This document shows, one piece after another, positions 46,477 to 56,179 of a stretch of 64,000 nt of DNA. Position 1 is the first letter of the stretch, and every line of letters begins with the position of its first letter. The translations under genes were made by a program, and so were the position numbers. This DNA is from Asaia bogorensis (GTDB taxonomy: Bacteria > Pseudomonadota > Alphaproteobacteria > Acetobacterales > Acetobacteraceae). Below the pieces are notes generated by a model. It ran no database searches and had not been told where the DNA came from. It saw nothing but the letters and a program-made list of their open reading frames with translations. Location: assembly GCA_945868845.1 (NCBI GenBank), contig CAMBMS010000002.1:62001-126000 (forward strand), written 5' to 3'.

Positions 46477-47024
46477 CAGGCGCGTCCGGGGTCGGCGATA
46501 GTGGTGTGCGCGCGGGCGAACAGGGTGACGATGGCGGGGTAGATGGCGGTGGCGAGCACGGCCTGGAACACCGCCGGCGCGAAGGGCAGAAGGCGCAAGG
46601 TGAGCAGGGAGCTAAGCGCCCAGGCTAGGATGGAGGTGCCGGTGGCGATCAGCAGGAAGGTCAGCCAGACGAACAGAAAGCCGTGGCGGGTAAGAACGCG
46701 GCGGCCCTGCACCGTCAGGCCATGCAGGCCCAGCAGACTAAGCACGCCCACGCCCAGCGGCAGGTAGCCGAGCAGATCGAGCAGCAGCCCGATGGCAAAG
46801 ACCATCGGTGGGGTCATCGAGGCGGGGCGGAACAGGGACCAGAAGAACACGCTGGTCAGGGTTAGCGCGGGGAGTAGCGCGCTCTGTTCCGGCAAGCCCA
46901 GCGGCATGCAGAGCAGCAACATCAGCAGGATGGTGACCACAGCGGGAAAGGCGCGGCGCGCCAGCGCATCCAGTCGCCGCCAGATGCTGGAGCGCAGGCG
47001 GATCCCGGGGGTGCGGTCATCCAT
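46476..47024 (-). CDS. mreD: Rod shape-determining protein MreD
   Basis: Small polytopic membrane protein of the elongasome; 182 residues with about five hydrophobic segments. Recognisable are FPAVVTILLMLLLCMPLGLP, PPMVFAIGLLLDLLGYLPLG and GVGVLSLLGLHGLTVQGRRV, the usual GLLxDLLxxxPLG signature. It lies 15 nt after mreC and overlaps mrdA. Confidence 0.93.
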   Translation of the reverse strand: MDDRTPGIRLRSSIWRRLDALARRAFPAVVTILLMLLLCMPLGLPEQSALLPALTLTSVFFWSLFRPASMTPPMVFAIGLLLDLLGYLPLGVGVLSLLGLHGLTVQGRRVLTRHGFLFVWLTFLLIATGTSILAWALSSLLTLRLLPFAPAVFQAVLATAIYPAIVTLFARAHTTIADPGRA

Positions 47025-47039
47025 CGAGGTGCCAGGCTC

Positions 47040-47909
47040 CTACCGCCGCCGGTCCTGGGCCGACGGGTGCTGGGTGACGCCCAGCGGGTCGGCCAGTCCG
47101 CGCAGGCCGTAATCGAAGATGCGGACGATTTCCATCCGGTCCAGCCTTGCTTCCGGCTCCACTTCGGCGAGGTTGCCGGCGGTGTAGCGGACGGTGCCGA
47201 CGGGCAGATTGGTGGGGAAGGCGCCGGCTTCCGCGCTGGTGACGACCCGCTCGCCTTCCTCCGGCAGGGTGCCTTCCGGCCAGTATATCAGGCGCGGACG
47301 GGCAGTGTTGGCGCCCACCAGCATGGCACGGGCACGGGAATTTTCCAGGATCACTGGGATGCGGCTGTTCAGATCAGTGATCAGCAGCACGCGGGCGGTG
47401 CGCGCACCGACTTCCGTGACGCGCCCGACGACGCCGCGTTCATCCAGCGCGATCTGGCCCTTGGTGATCGGGTGGTTCGGCCCGGCCGCCAGCAGCGCGG
47501 CGCGGGCATAGACGCCGCCGGCATCGGCGACGACGCGGGCGGTGACGAAGGTGGGGGCGGGATCGGGCATCCAATTCAGATTGGCGCGCAGACGCTGGTT
47601 TTCCGCATCCAGGCCCAGCGCCACCGCGTGCCAGCCACGCAGGCGTTCAGTTTCTTCTCGCAGCCGCGCATTCTCGCCGCGCAGAGACAACAGGCCCTGC
47701 CATTCGCCGAACGTGGCGCGGGTGAGGCTGGCGGGCTTTGCCATCAGCGCATAGAGCGGGGCCAGCGCATCGGCGAGCGCCATGCGCGCGCGCTCCGCCA
47801 GTAGCGCATCGGCCTTGCCGAGCAGCATCAGGCCAAAGGCAAGCGCGATTAGCACCGGCAGGGTCAGGCGCCCCAGTGCCTGGCGCGCCTGAATGGATAG
47901 GCGGATCAC
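47040..47909 (-). CDS. mreC: Rod shape-determining protein MreC
   Basis: Bitopic protein that links MreB to PBP2 in the periplasm. One N-terminal membrane helix (LPVLIALAFGLMLLGK), a coiled coil around LRGENARLREETERLRGW, then the double beta-barrel region (KGQIALDERGVVGRVTEVGA, VLLITDLNSRIPVILENS). The 289 residues are standard. It lies 49 nt downstream of mreB. Confidence 0.95.
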   Translation of the reverse strand: MIRLSIQARQALGRLTLPVLIALAFGLMLLGKADALLAERARMALADALAPLYALMAKPASLTRATFGEWQGLLSLRGENARLREETERLRGWHAVALGLDAENQRLRANLNWMPDPAPTFVTARVVADAGGVYARAALLAAGPNHPITKGQIALDERGVVGRVTEVGARTARVLLITDLNSRIPVILENSRARAMLVGANTARPRLIYWPEGTLPEEGERVVTSAEAGAFPTNLPVGTVRYTAGNLAEVEPEARLDRMEIVRIFDYGLRGLADPLGVTQHPSAQDRRR

Positions 47910-47958
47910 CCCATCCTCTCCTCTGTTCCACGGCCCCGGGCGGGAGCGACGTATTTTT

Positions 47959-49077
<1,119 letters not shown>

Positions 49078-49204
49078 TTACCCAAGACAGTTCTTATTCA
49101 CAAGATGGGGGCACAAGGTGGCGAGGGTATGAGCCCCTGGGGTTGGCTATACATTATAGAGGTAAACCATATGTCATTCCAGTCTGATGGGTAGAATTCT
49201 CGCG

Positions 49205-49483
49205 ATGGAAGTGAAAATCACCCGCAAATCGCGGCGTGCCGGGCTGGGTCTGCTGGCCCTGGTTGCCCTAACTTTGGCCGCCCTGCCTTCGTCCGAGTGC
49301 GGCATTAACGTGGTGGACCTTACCGTTTTTGGCGGGTTGATCGGGGCAGGCGGCGGAGCGGCGATTGGCGCCACGATGGGCTGTGCTGCGGCCAAAGCCA
49401 TGGTGGGCGGCGTCGCCGGGGCGGTGACTGGGGCAGCGACGACTGGAAACAGCCTCAACTTTGGCAAGCCGATCTGGCGTTAG
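49205..49483 (+). CDS. Secreted glycine-zipper small protein
   Basis: The ATG at 49205 (MEVKITRKSRRAGLG) gives 92 residues: a basic N-terminus, a hydrophobic signal segment LLALVALTLAALPS, then SECGINVVDLTVFG, and a glycine/alanine-rich segment (GLIGAGGGAAIGATMG, VGGVAGAVTGAATTG). The pattern matches glycine-zipper (YMGG/OmpA-linker type) periplasmic or outer-membrane proteins. The SEC could be a lipoprotein cysteine, but the lipobox is poor. The longer start at 49187 has no advantage. Function unknown; it is divergent from mreB. Confidence 0.65.
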   Translation: MEVKITRKSRRAGLGLLALVALTLAALPSSECGINVVDLTVFGGLIGAGGGAAIGATMGCAAAKAMVGGVAGAVTGAATTGNSLNFGKPIWR

Positions 49484-50013
49484 GCCGATTTGGCTGCCAG
49501 CAGGCGAGGCTTAGGAAAATCCGATCAAACCCGTCCTGCCAGCAAAACAACGGCACGATCGCCCTTTGATCAAAATTTCCCTAATAGGGTCTTGATCAGA
49601 TTTTCGACCTTAGATTTTTTTGCGCCAAAATCTAATCAGCAAACTCTTCTAAAAATTCACTCCAGTCGTTCCTCGCTAAAAGAAGAACTTGTATACGGAC
49701 AAAAATGCAGTGCTGTCTTTTGATTTTACGTGGTGTCGTGTATCTGCTGCCGACTGAAATCTTATAAAGTCAGTCATCATTCAATATAAAGGATAGAGAC
49801 TTCTGTACAGAGAAGACTATCGCTTGATAACGGGATAATAAGTGTAATGAGAATTTTCTGGATCATTCCATATTTCGTCAGCGTTTGATGCTGGCTAAGG
49901 CGGATTTGAGCGCGGCAGAAATCCGCCCGGCCAGTGCGTCTGGCCAGGGGGATTGCTTTGCTGCGCTAGAAATACCCCCAATTAGTTTTGTCGGGGGACA
50001 CTTGGCATTTGAT
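49484..50013. other. AT-rich intergenic island of about 530 bp
   Basis: Between 49484 and about 49870 base composition is clearly lower in GC than both sides, with repeated GATCA and AAAATC words (for example 49568-49625). Only short unsupported ORFs occur. From about 49890 the DNA returns to GC-rich. It may contain a promoter, a small RNA or an acquired scrap; I recognise none. Confidence 0.5.
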
Positions 50014-51138
50014 TTAGTTCAGGCCATAGAAGGCCTTCGCACCGCCAGCCATGACTTGTTGCACGGTGTTTTCCGACAAGCCTTTTAGTTTTTCGCGCAC
50101 CATCGCCGGGGCGCCGGGGAAGAAACCATCCGGGTGCGGGTAGTCGGTGGCCCAGAGGATTTTGTTCGCGCCGATATAGTCGGCGAGGACGCGTAAACTG
50201 CCTTCCACGGGTTCGAAGGAAATCCAGCAATTGGATTGAAAGATTTCGCTCGGGCGGCGAGACAGGCCAGAGTCGTTGAAGCCGACATCGTCGAAATGGC
50301 GGTCCATGCGTTCCAGCCAGGGCACGATCCAGCCGCCACCGGATTCCAAAAAACCGACGCGCAGTTTCGGATGCTTGTCGATCACGCCGCCCCAGATCAT
50401 GCCGAGGCAGGCCAGCATCATTTCCATCGTGTGCGTCACGATGTGGCGGGCGCCCCGGGTTTCGAACCGGTCCAGCCCGACCTGTGGCATGCCGGACGAG
50501 CCGCCTTCATGGAAGCCCACCGCCATGTCGTAATTTTCCACCGCGGTCCAGAACGGGTCGTAATCGGGGTGGTGGATCATCTTGTTGTTATAGGGATTGG
50601 GGCGAACAAAAATGCCGGTCATGCCGAGCTGCTCGCGGGCGTAGCGCATTTCCTCTATGGCGTGCGGCACCGATTGCAGCGGCACCATGGCGATGCCGAA
50701 CAGGCGATCGGGATAGGGCTTGCAGTAATCGGCGAGCCAGCGGTTATAGGCGCGACAGACATTGGAGGAGACGTCGATATCCTCGATCCCGCCGGCGAAC
50801 AGGCCGATGGAGGGATACAAGTACGCGGCGTCGATGCCGTCCAGGTCCATGTCGGGGATGCGAGCATGGGGGTCGAACCCGCCCTTGCGGCCGTCCTTGT
50901 ATTCGCTAGTGTTGTCCACCACGACGGTACCGTCGCGTGCGCCGACGGCACCGAGATTGGCAAGGCCGAGCGAACTGCCAAGCTGCTTACCAGCGACAAC
51001 GAGGCGTTCGATGCCGTGGTTGTCCTTCACCGCCCGTGGTGCCTGTTCGCGGTATTTTGGGTCCATGTATTGGTGCCAGAGTTCCAGAGGCTCCAGGATA
51101 TGGCCGTCGGCGTCGATACAGTTGTATTCGCGGGTCAT
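50014..51138 (-). CDS. Amidohydrolase family protein (amidohydrolase 2 / ACMSD-like)
   Basis: Metal-dependent TIM-barrel hydrolase or decarboxylase. Start: YNCIDADGHILEPLELWHQY (DxH-type metal site; the first His is replaced by Gly, as in many of these). The metal His pair region is GFHEGGSSGMPQ and the loop HTMEMMLACLGMIWGGVIDK; the conserved Asp is in LWATDYPHPDGFFPGAP. The 374 residues fit the PF04909 group, which includes decarboxylases and lactonases of aromatic pathways. Specific substrate unknown. It stands alone, with 2-hydroxyacid dehydrogenase 210 bp upstream on the same strand. Confidence 0.87.
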   Translation of the reverse strand: MTREYNCIDADGHILEPLELWHQYMDPKYREQAPRAVKDNHGIERLVVAGKQLGSSLGLANLGAVGARDGTVVVDNTSEYKDGRKGGFDPHARIPDMDLDGIDAAYLYPSIGLFAGGIEDIDVSSNVCRAYNRWLADYCKPYPDRLFGIAMVPLQSVPHAIEEMRYAREQLGMTGIFVRPNPYNNKMIHHPDYDPFWTAVENYDMAVGFHEGGSSGMPQVGLDRFETRGARHIVTHTMEMMLACLGMIWGGVIDKHPKLRVGFLESGGGWIVPWLERMDRHFDDVGFNDSGLSRRPSEIFQSNCWISFEPVEGSLRVLADYIGANKILWATDYPHPDGFFPGAPAMVREKLKGLSENTVQQVMAGGAKAFYGLN

Positions 51139-51347
51139 GCTTGGTTTCCTTCCCCAGGGTTAGGTGGTGGAAGCGTATGCGCGGCTGGCTGGTTGGTCTC
51201 TACATGGCGTTCTCGTCGCCGCGAAACTTCCGTGGACGTGCAGCAAGGCTTGGTCGTCGCGCCGATGAGGCTGGCATATTGCCAGAGGGGAGACAAGAGA
51301 TGGTAGGTCGTACCGCCGTTTGGTCGGCACCGGCCCGCCGCCATGTA

Positions 51348-52325
51348 TCAGCGTTTTTGTAGCACCTCTGGATTCGAAACCCGAATCGGCTTGCCGTCGA
51401 GAAAAGCAAGCGCGTTTTCCACATGCTCAGGGTAGAAATTTTCCCACACTTCCTGCACGCAATAGCCGAGATGCGGCGTTAGAATTGCGTTCGGCAGGCA
51501 GCGCAGTTCGTGATCGGCGGGCAGCGGTTCCTTGTCGAACACGTCCAGCCCGACCGTGATCTTGCCGGCCCGCAGCGCCACCAGCATCGCCGCCTCGTCC
51601 ACAATCGGTCCGCGGGAGGTATTCACCAGGATGGCGCCAGGCTTCATGCGCGCGATATCGGCGGCGGCGATCATGCCGCGCGAGCGGTCAGAGAGCACGT
51701 AATGGATGGAAATCACATCTGATGTGGCCATCAAGGTGTCCTTGTCCACCTTGGCGGCGCCGGCGGCCCGGGCGGCTTCGTCGGTGATGTTCTGACTCCA
51801 GGCCTGCACTTTCATGCCCAGCGCGATGCCGTAACGCGCCATCAATGATCCAATCTTACCGACGCCGACCAGGCCCAGGGTTTTGCCGGTACAAGCGAAG
51901 CCGACCGGCACGCCCATCTGGAATTTTCCGGCGCGCATATTGGCGTGCGCCTGATCAAGACCGCGCATCGCATTAAGCATCAGCGCCAGCGCGATTTCTG
52001 CGGTGGCCGGCGTGCCGGGCCCGGAGGAAGTGCTGGTAACGACGATGCCCATTTCTACGCAGGCCGCCATATCCAGCGAGAGCGTGCGCGCCGAGGTGGT
52101 ACCGATCATCTTCACGCCCTTCAGCTGGCGCACCAGATTGGCGTTGAATTGCGTGCGTTCACGCATCGCCAGCACGATGTCAGTGCCGACCAGTTTCGCC
52201 ACCGCGTCGTCGTCGCTGGCGAAAGCGTCCGGGAAGAACACCAGCTCACCGCGCGCGCGCAGTTTGTCCCAGTCGGCGTTGGCCTGCGCCACGCCCTGCC
52301 AGTCATCAAGTACCGCGATCTTCAT
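51348..52325 (-). CDS. D-2-hydroxyacid dehydrogenase family protein
   Basis: Phosphoglycerate-dehydrogenase-like NAD enzyme, 325 residues. Rossmann motif GLVGVGKIGSLMARYGIALG at about 150-170. Catalytic Arg in LVNTSRGPIVDEAAMLV, Glu in LDVFDKEPLPADH, His in LTPHLGYCVQEVWENFY. The N-terminus IAVLDDWQGVAQANADWDKL is typical of the subgroup found in alphaproteobacterial catabolic loci. A seven-C run (52331-52337, plus strand) sits in its ribosome-binding region. It is divergent from the glutaredoxin-DinB gene by 95 bp. Confidence 0.9.
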   Translation of the reverse strand: MKIAVLDDWQGVAQANADWDKLRARGELVFFPDAFASDDDAVAKLVGTDIVLAMRERTQFNANLVRQLKGVKMIGTTSARTLSLDMAACVEMGIVVTSTSSGPGTPATAEIALALMLNAMRGLDQAHANMRAGKFQMGVPVGFACTGKTLGLVGVGKIGSLMARYGIALGMKVQAWSQNITDEAARAAGAAKVDKDTLMATSDVISIHYVLSDRSRGMIAAADIARMKPGAILVNTSRGPIVDEAAMLVALRAGKITVGLDVFDKEPLPADHELRCLPNAILTPHLGYCVQEVWENFYPEHVENALAFLDGKPIRVSNPEVLQKR

Positions 52326-52420
52326 GGTGACCCCCCCGGTTTGCAGCGAGCAGGGTGGATCAGCGTGGGCGGTCGGGCAAGTGAGTTGACGACGCAGGCG
52401 GGACCGGCCACTCTGTCACC

Positions 52421-53185
52421 ATGAATCCCGACATCGCATTGAAGGTGTTCTGGCAGCCTGGCTGAACGAGTTGTCTGAAACTCAAGGAGTTTCTCGCGGT
52501 CCGTGCGATCGTGTTCGATTCGATTAACGTGCTGGAAGACCCTGACGGAATGGCGGAGCTACGCCGGTTGGGTGCGCGTTCCGTGCCTGTACTGTCGCGC
52601 GGTAACGACTACACATTTGCACAGAATATTGCCGCGGTGGTCACGTTCCTTGACCTACAGGAAACGACCGGGCCGTTGCTGTCAGCGCCAGAGCTGATCG
52701 CCCGTCTCGACTTCTTCATCGCCACCGCACAACGCCTGATCGCGCAGATGCCGGACGATAAGCTGGTGGTGGACGTGCCAAACCGGCCGCGCAGCTACCG
52801 CATGCTCGGCCATCATATTTTCCGCATTCCCGAAGTGTTTCTCGATGTCGCGCAGGGCGCGACCCTAGAGTATGAAAGCCTGGTCGGGCCACCGCCGAGC
52901 AGCATGATACGCAGCGCCGATATTTCCGCTTATGGCGAGCAGATTGGTATGCGCCTCGCCGCCTGGTGGGATAGGCAACTTGATAAATCCGGAAAGGAAA
53001 CGGTAAGCACCTATTACGGCCCGCAGACCCTGCATGAAGTGCTGGAACGCACCACTTGGCATTGCGGCCAGCATGTCCGCCAATGGGTAATGCTGCTGGA
53101 TATGCAGGGTGTCACGCCCGATCGCCCGCCCGGGGACGAAAATTTCGCCAAACTGCCGATGCCATCTAATGTCTGGGATGGCTGA
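52421..53185 (+). CDS. Glutaredoxin-DinB fusion with in-frame TGA at the redox cysteine (possible selenoprotein)
   Basis: The ATG at 52421 gives MNPDIALKVFWQPG, then TGA (52463-52465), then TSCLKLKEFLAVRAIVFDSI and an open frame to 53185. Homologs, from memory, read WQPGC-TSC here, so TGA replaces the first Cys of CxxC while the second (C18) is kept. The cis-Pro ARSVPVLSRG is intact. From about 85 a DinB-like four-helix domain follows, with LGHHIF and WHCGQHVRQ as possible metal histidines. With TGA read as Sec the product is 254 residues. Without readthrough, only a GTG start at 52511 could make the DinB part. A hairpin 11 nt past TGA supports Sec; a nonsense mutation remains possible. Confidence 0.6.
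52477..52493 (+). promoter_or_regulatory. Candidate bacterial SECIS hairpin after the in-frame TGA
   Basis: GAAACTC (52477-52483), loop AAG, GAGTTTC (52487-52493): a perfect 7-bp stem with a 3-nt loop, starting 11 nt after TGA. This spacing and the 17-nt size match the minimal E. coli fdhF element as I remember it. The loop lacks the GU and the bulged U of that element. Confidence 0.4.
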
Positions 53186-53221
53186 TCCCCTCGGTCATCC
53201 GGCACTTCGCAGGAGAGCGCC

Positions 53222-54151
53222 ATGCAAGTCGCCGTCATCGGTGCCGGCCTGATCGGCCGCGCCTGGTCCATCGTTTTTTCCCGCGCAGGCTTTGATGTCG
53301 CGCTATGGGATCCGGTGGATACGGCCATCCCGGCCGCGCTCGATTTCATCGCCGCCCGACTGCCGGAATTGTTCGAGGCCGGCCTAACGAAGGAATCGCC
53401 AGAGAAAATTCTGCCGCGCATCAGGCCCGCCGCCACCCTGGAAGCCGCCCTCGCCGATGCCGAATATGTGCAGGAAAACGGCCCCGAGCGCGTGGATGCA
53501 AAGCAAGAGTTATTCACCCGCCTGGACCGGGCCGCCCGCCCCGAAACCATTCTCGCCAGCTCCACCTCCGGTATCCCAGCCAGCGCCTTTACCGAACATC
53601 TGCCCGGACGCGCGCGCTGCCTCGTCGCCCATCCCGTCAACCCGCCCTATCTTATTCCGCTGGTCGAACTCTGCCCCGCCCCCTGGACCTCGCCGGAGGC
53701 CGTCACGCGCACGCGAGACATCATGACCCGAGCAGGACAAGTGCCCGCCACTATTAACTTTGAGATGGATGGCTTTGCCCTGAACCGCCTGCAAGGCGCA
53801 CTACTGGCGGAGGCATTCCGTATGATCGATGACGGCGCCATCTCGCCAAAAGACCTCGATGCGCTCGTCAAACACGGCCTCGGCCTGCGCTGGAGTTTCA
53901 TGGGCCCGCTGGAGACCATCGACCTCAACGCCCCCGGCGGCCTCGCCGATTATTGCGATCGTTACGGCCCACTCTATGTCAAGATGCAACACCAGATGAC
54001 ACCACGGGAATGGGCTCCTTCCCTTGTCGCCAAACTGCAAGCCGCCCAGCGCGCCGCGCTACCGATAGACAAACAAGGCGAACGCCAGGCCTGGCGCGAC
54101 CGGCGACTAATGGCGTTACTGGCGCACAAGGCCTTGCAGCCGGATGGATAA
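53222..54151 (+). CDS. 3-hydroxyacyl-CoA dehydrogenase family NAD enzyme
   Basis: Single-domain-pair dehydrogenase related to lambda-crystallin/L-gulonate dehydrogenase and L-carnitine dehydrogenase. N-terminal NAD fold: VAVIGAGLIGRAWSIVFSRA then FDVALWDPVD. The active-site region ASSTSGIPASAF and the His motif VAHPVNPPYLIPLVELCPAP are clear. The C-terminal helical domain starts FALNRLQGALLAEAFRMIDD. The 309 residues are typical. It has AGGAGAG upstream of the ATG. It follows the glutaredoxin-DinB gene by 36 nt and may be co-transcribed. Confidence 0.92.
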   Translation: MQVAVIGAGLIGRAWSIVFSRAGFDVALWDPVDTAIPAALDFIAARLPELFEAGLTKESPEKILPRIRPAATLEAALADAEYVQENGPERVDAKQELFTRLDRAARPETILASSTSGIPASAFTEHLPGRARCLVAHPVNPPYLIPLVELCPAPWTSPEAVTRTRDIMTRAGQVPATINFEMDGFALNRLQGALLAEAFRMIDDGAISPKDLDALVKHGLGLRWSFMGPLETIDLNAPGGLADYCDRYGPLYVKMQHQMTPREWAPSLVAKLQAAQRAALPIDKQGERQAWRDRRLMALLAHKALQPDG

Positions 54152-54250
54152 CCCGCGGTGGGCGCGTCTACGCCCCTCCGTCGCCCGGCCATTCTCGCAT
54201 TGATAATACCGCAGCTTGATCTCAATGCCGCGATCGTCCGATAAGCGATC

Positions 54251-54724
54251 ATGTTCCTGCCCCTGCTGACCCGGCTCGTCCCCTGGCTGCCCGACCCGCT
54301 GCGCCGGCGGGCGAGCCCGGCCCGTATCGCCGTGCTGGCGCAATTCGGCACGTTCGGCTGCGTCGGCCTGGTTGGCTTCGTGTTCGACACTGCCACCGTC
54401 TATGCGACGCGCGACCGGCTGGGCCTCTATGGCGCCGGTACGATGGCCTATCTAGTGGCCGCTACGGTGACGTGGGTGCTGAACCGGATCTGGACCTTCC
54501 GCGGCCCGCATAGCGGCCCGATGCATCGCCAATGGGGTATCTTCCTCGCCACCAACGCGCTCGGCTTCCTACTCAATCGCGGCACCTATGCGCTTCTGAT
54601 CACCCTTATTCCGGTCTGCGCCACGCACCCAGTCTTAGCCATCGCCGCTGGCTGCCTGGCCGGCATGTTTTTGAATTTCCATTTCAATCGCAAAATTGTC
54701 TTCCGCGAAAGCCCCAATAATTGA
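54251..54724 (+). CDS. GtrA family membrane protein
   Basis: Four-helix membrane protein (157 residues) of the GtrA family, thought to flip bactoprenol-linked glucose or otherwise serve surface polysaccharide synthesis. Seen: FGTFGCVGLVGFVFDTATVY, AYLVAATVTWVLNRIWTFRG (the NRxWTF mark), and the final AGMFLNFHFNRKIVF, where the NFxxxRxxVF repeat of the family appears. No glycosyltransferase partner is adjacent. Confidence 0.9.
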   Translation: MFLPLLTRLVPWLPDPLRRRASPARIAVLAQFGTFGCVGLVGFVFDTATVYATRDRLGLYGAGTMAYLVAATVTWVLNRIWTFRGPHSGPMHRQWGIFLATNALGFLLNRGTYALLITLIPVCATHPVLAIAAGCLAGMFLNFHFNRKIVFRESPNN

Positions 54725-54920
54725 GATATTAGGATGAAATTAAATCTATAATTTATGAAAATGAATCGAATTCCACTTCTTCTAAGGCGATATTTGTGGC
54801 GCCCTCCTCGGGAAAGAGATTTGCGACAGGCCTTTTGGCGATTTAAACGGCGTTCTTGACGTCCATGGCGTATTATCTCCCAGCACGGGATTGGAAGCTG
54901 ATCACAGCATATTGCAAAAA
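54725..54920. other. AT-rich gap with a possible 34-residue basic ORF
   Basis: A 196-bp gap between convergent genes. It holds an ORF at 54755-54859 starting MKMNRIPLLLRRYLW, Arg-rich, without a good ribosome binding site. I do not count it as a gene. Confidence 0.3.
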
Positions 54921-55541
54921 CTAATCTCCTCGTAATGCGAAGGCAGCCTTGGCGGCGGGTCGGGCTTTACACGCATCGTAGAAGGTACGGACAGCCGGGA
55001 ATTTATCCACGATCTCCGGCGCGAAACGAAGAAAATAAAGACAAGAAGTAACATTCAGATCGGCGACGGTGAAACGGTTTCCGACGAGATGACCTCCGCT
55101 TTTCGCCAGCGTGCCGTTCAGCACCGCGAGCGCGCCCTCCACCGTGGTCTGGCTGCGTACGAGGATATTGGCGTCGCGCTGGTCTTCGGGTAGGGTCTTA
55201 CCGTGGGCCATTACGGCCTGCGCGTGCGGTTCCAGTTCCCACACGGCCCACAAGGTCCATTGCAGCACCTGCCCTTCCTCGGAAATATTCACCGGCGCGA
55301 GCGGGCCACCATGCTTGCGGGCGAGATAAAGATTGATAGCGAACGATTCCCACAGGATCAGCCCGTCATCGTTGATCACCGGCACATGGCCGTTCGGATT
55401 GATTTTCAGATGCTCTGGTGTACGGCTGCCCTCGGGGCCGGGCTTCACCTCGATATTTTCATAGGGAATTCCAAGTTCTTTTGCCATCCAGAGCGTACGG
55501 ACGGTGCGGGAATAGGGGCTGCCGATCAAGGTCAGGGTCAT
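54921..55541 (-). CDS. Glutathione S-transferase family protein
   Basis: Two-domain GST, 206 residues. Thioredoxin-fold N-terminus: LTLIGSPYSRTVRTLWMAKE with the Ser/Tyr catalytic area, cis-Pro in GHVPVINDDGLILWESFAIN, where ESFAI contacts glutathione. The helical C-terminal domain contains GGHLVGNRFTVADLNVTSCL, the usual N-capping box. It is close in sequence to the next gene (tandem paralogs). Together with the DsbA-like gene it forms a three-gene minus-strand run. Confidence 0.92.
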   Translation of the reverse strand: MTLTLIGSPYSRTVRTLWMAKELGIPYENIEVKPGPEGSRTPEHLKINPNGHVPVINDDGLILWESFAINLYLARKHGGPLAPVNISEEGQVLQWTLWAVWELEPHAQAVMAHGKTLPEDQRDANILVRSQTTVEGALAVLNGTLAKSGGHLVGNRFTVADLNVTSCLYFLRFAPEIVDKFPAVRTFYDACKARPAAKAAFALRGD

Positions 55542-55556
55542 AGGTTCGTTCCTTAT

Positions 55557-56177
55557 TTATTCGCCGCGAAGCGCCCAGGCGGCTTTCGCCGCCGGACGGG
55601 CGAGGGAGGTTTGGTACCAGGCGCGAATACTGGAAAACGGTTCCAGCGCCTGTGGCGTACCACGCAGTAAAAAAACTAGGCCGACGAGGTTCAGGTCGGC
55701 GACGGTAAAGCGGTTGCCGACGAGATGGCCACCGCCCTTAGCGAGCGCGGCTTCTAACACCCGCAAGGGGGCTTTTACGGCTTCCAGGGCTTGCGCAAGA
55801 ATTCTTGAGTCACGCTGCTCGGGCGGATACATGACGGAATGATAGAGCGTGTTGGTGGCGTCACGTTCCAATTCGCATTCCGCCCAGAGCGTCCATTGCA
55901 GTATTTCTCCCTCTTCGTTCAGATTGGCCGGGGCGAGGGGGCCGCCATGCTTGCGCGCCAGATAAAGATTGATGGCGAGTGATTCCCACAGCACCAGCCC
56001 GTCATCGTCGATAACTGGGATGTGGCCATTCGGGTTGATGGCCAGATGTGCTCGTGTGCGGCTGCCGGTGGGGCCAGTCGGAGTATCGACATGCTCGTAT
56101 CCCAGGCCGAGTTCGTTCGCCATCCAGAGTGTGCGCACGGTGCGCGAACGCGCTATGCCAATGATCCTCAGGGTCAT
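55557..56177 (-). CDS. Glutathione S-transferase family protein, paralog
   Basis: A second 206-residue GST, 15 nt upstream of the first and clearly its paralog. Shared stretches are SRTVRTLWMA, HLAINPNGHIPVIDDDGLVL, NLYLARKHGGPLAP and GGHLVGNRFTVADLN. The differences concentrate in the C-terminal substrate pocket (for example LVFLLRGTPQALEPFSSI against LYFLRFAPEIVDKFPAV), so substrates probably differ. It is 2 nt downstream of the DsbA-like gene. Confidence 0.92.
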   Translation of the reverse strand: MTLRIIGIARSRTVRTLWMANELGLGYEHVDTPTGPTGSRTRAHLAINPNGHIPVIDDDGLVLWESLAINLYLARKHGGPLAPANLNEEGEILQWTLWAECELERDATNTLYHSVMYPPEQRDSRILAQALEAVKAPLRVLEAALAKGGGHLVGNRFTVADLNLVGLVFLLRGTPQALEPFSSIRAWYQTSLARPAAKAAWALRGE

Positions 56178-56179
56178 GG

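Noticed and set aside
45076-46542. 488-codon open frame on the plus strand
   Set aside because: It lies fully antisense to mrdA and mreD, has no recognisable domain, and is expected from GC-rich codon bias.
49490-49723. 77-codon ORF in the AT-rich island
   Set aside because: Ser/Arg/Phe-rich with no ribosome binding site or recognisable pattern; likely chance.
54755-54859. 34-residue Arg-rich ORF after the GtrA gene
   Set aside because: No good ribosome binding site and no partner; too short to support alone.
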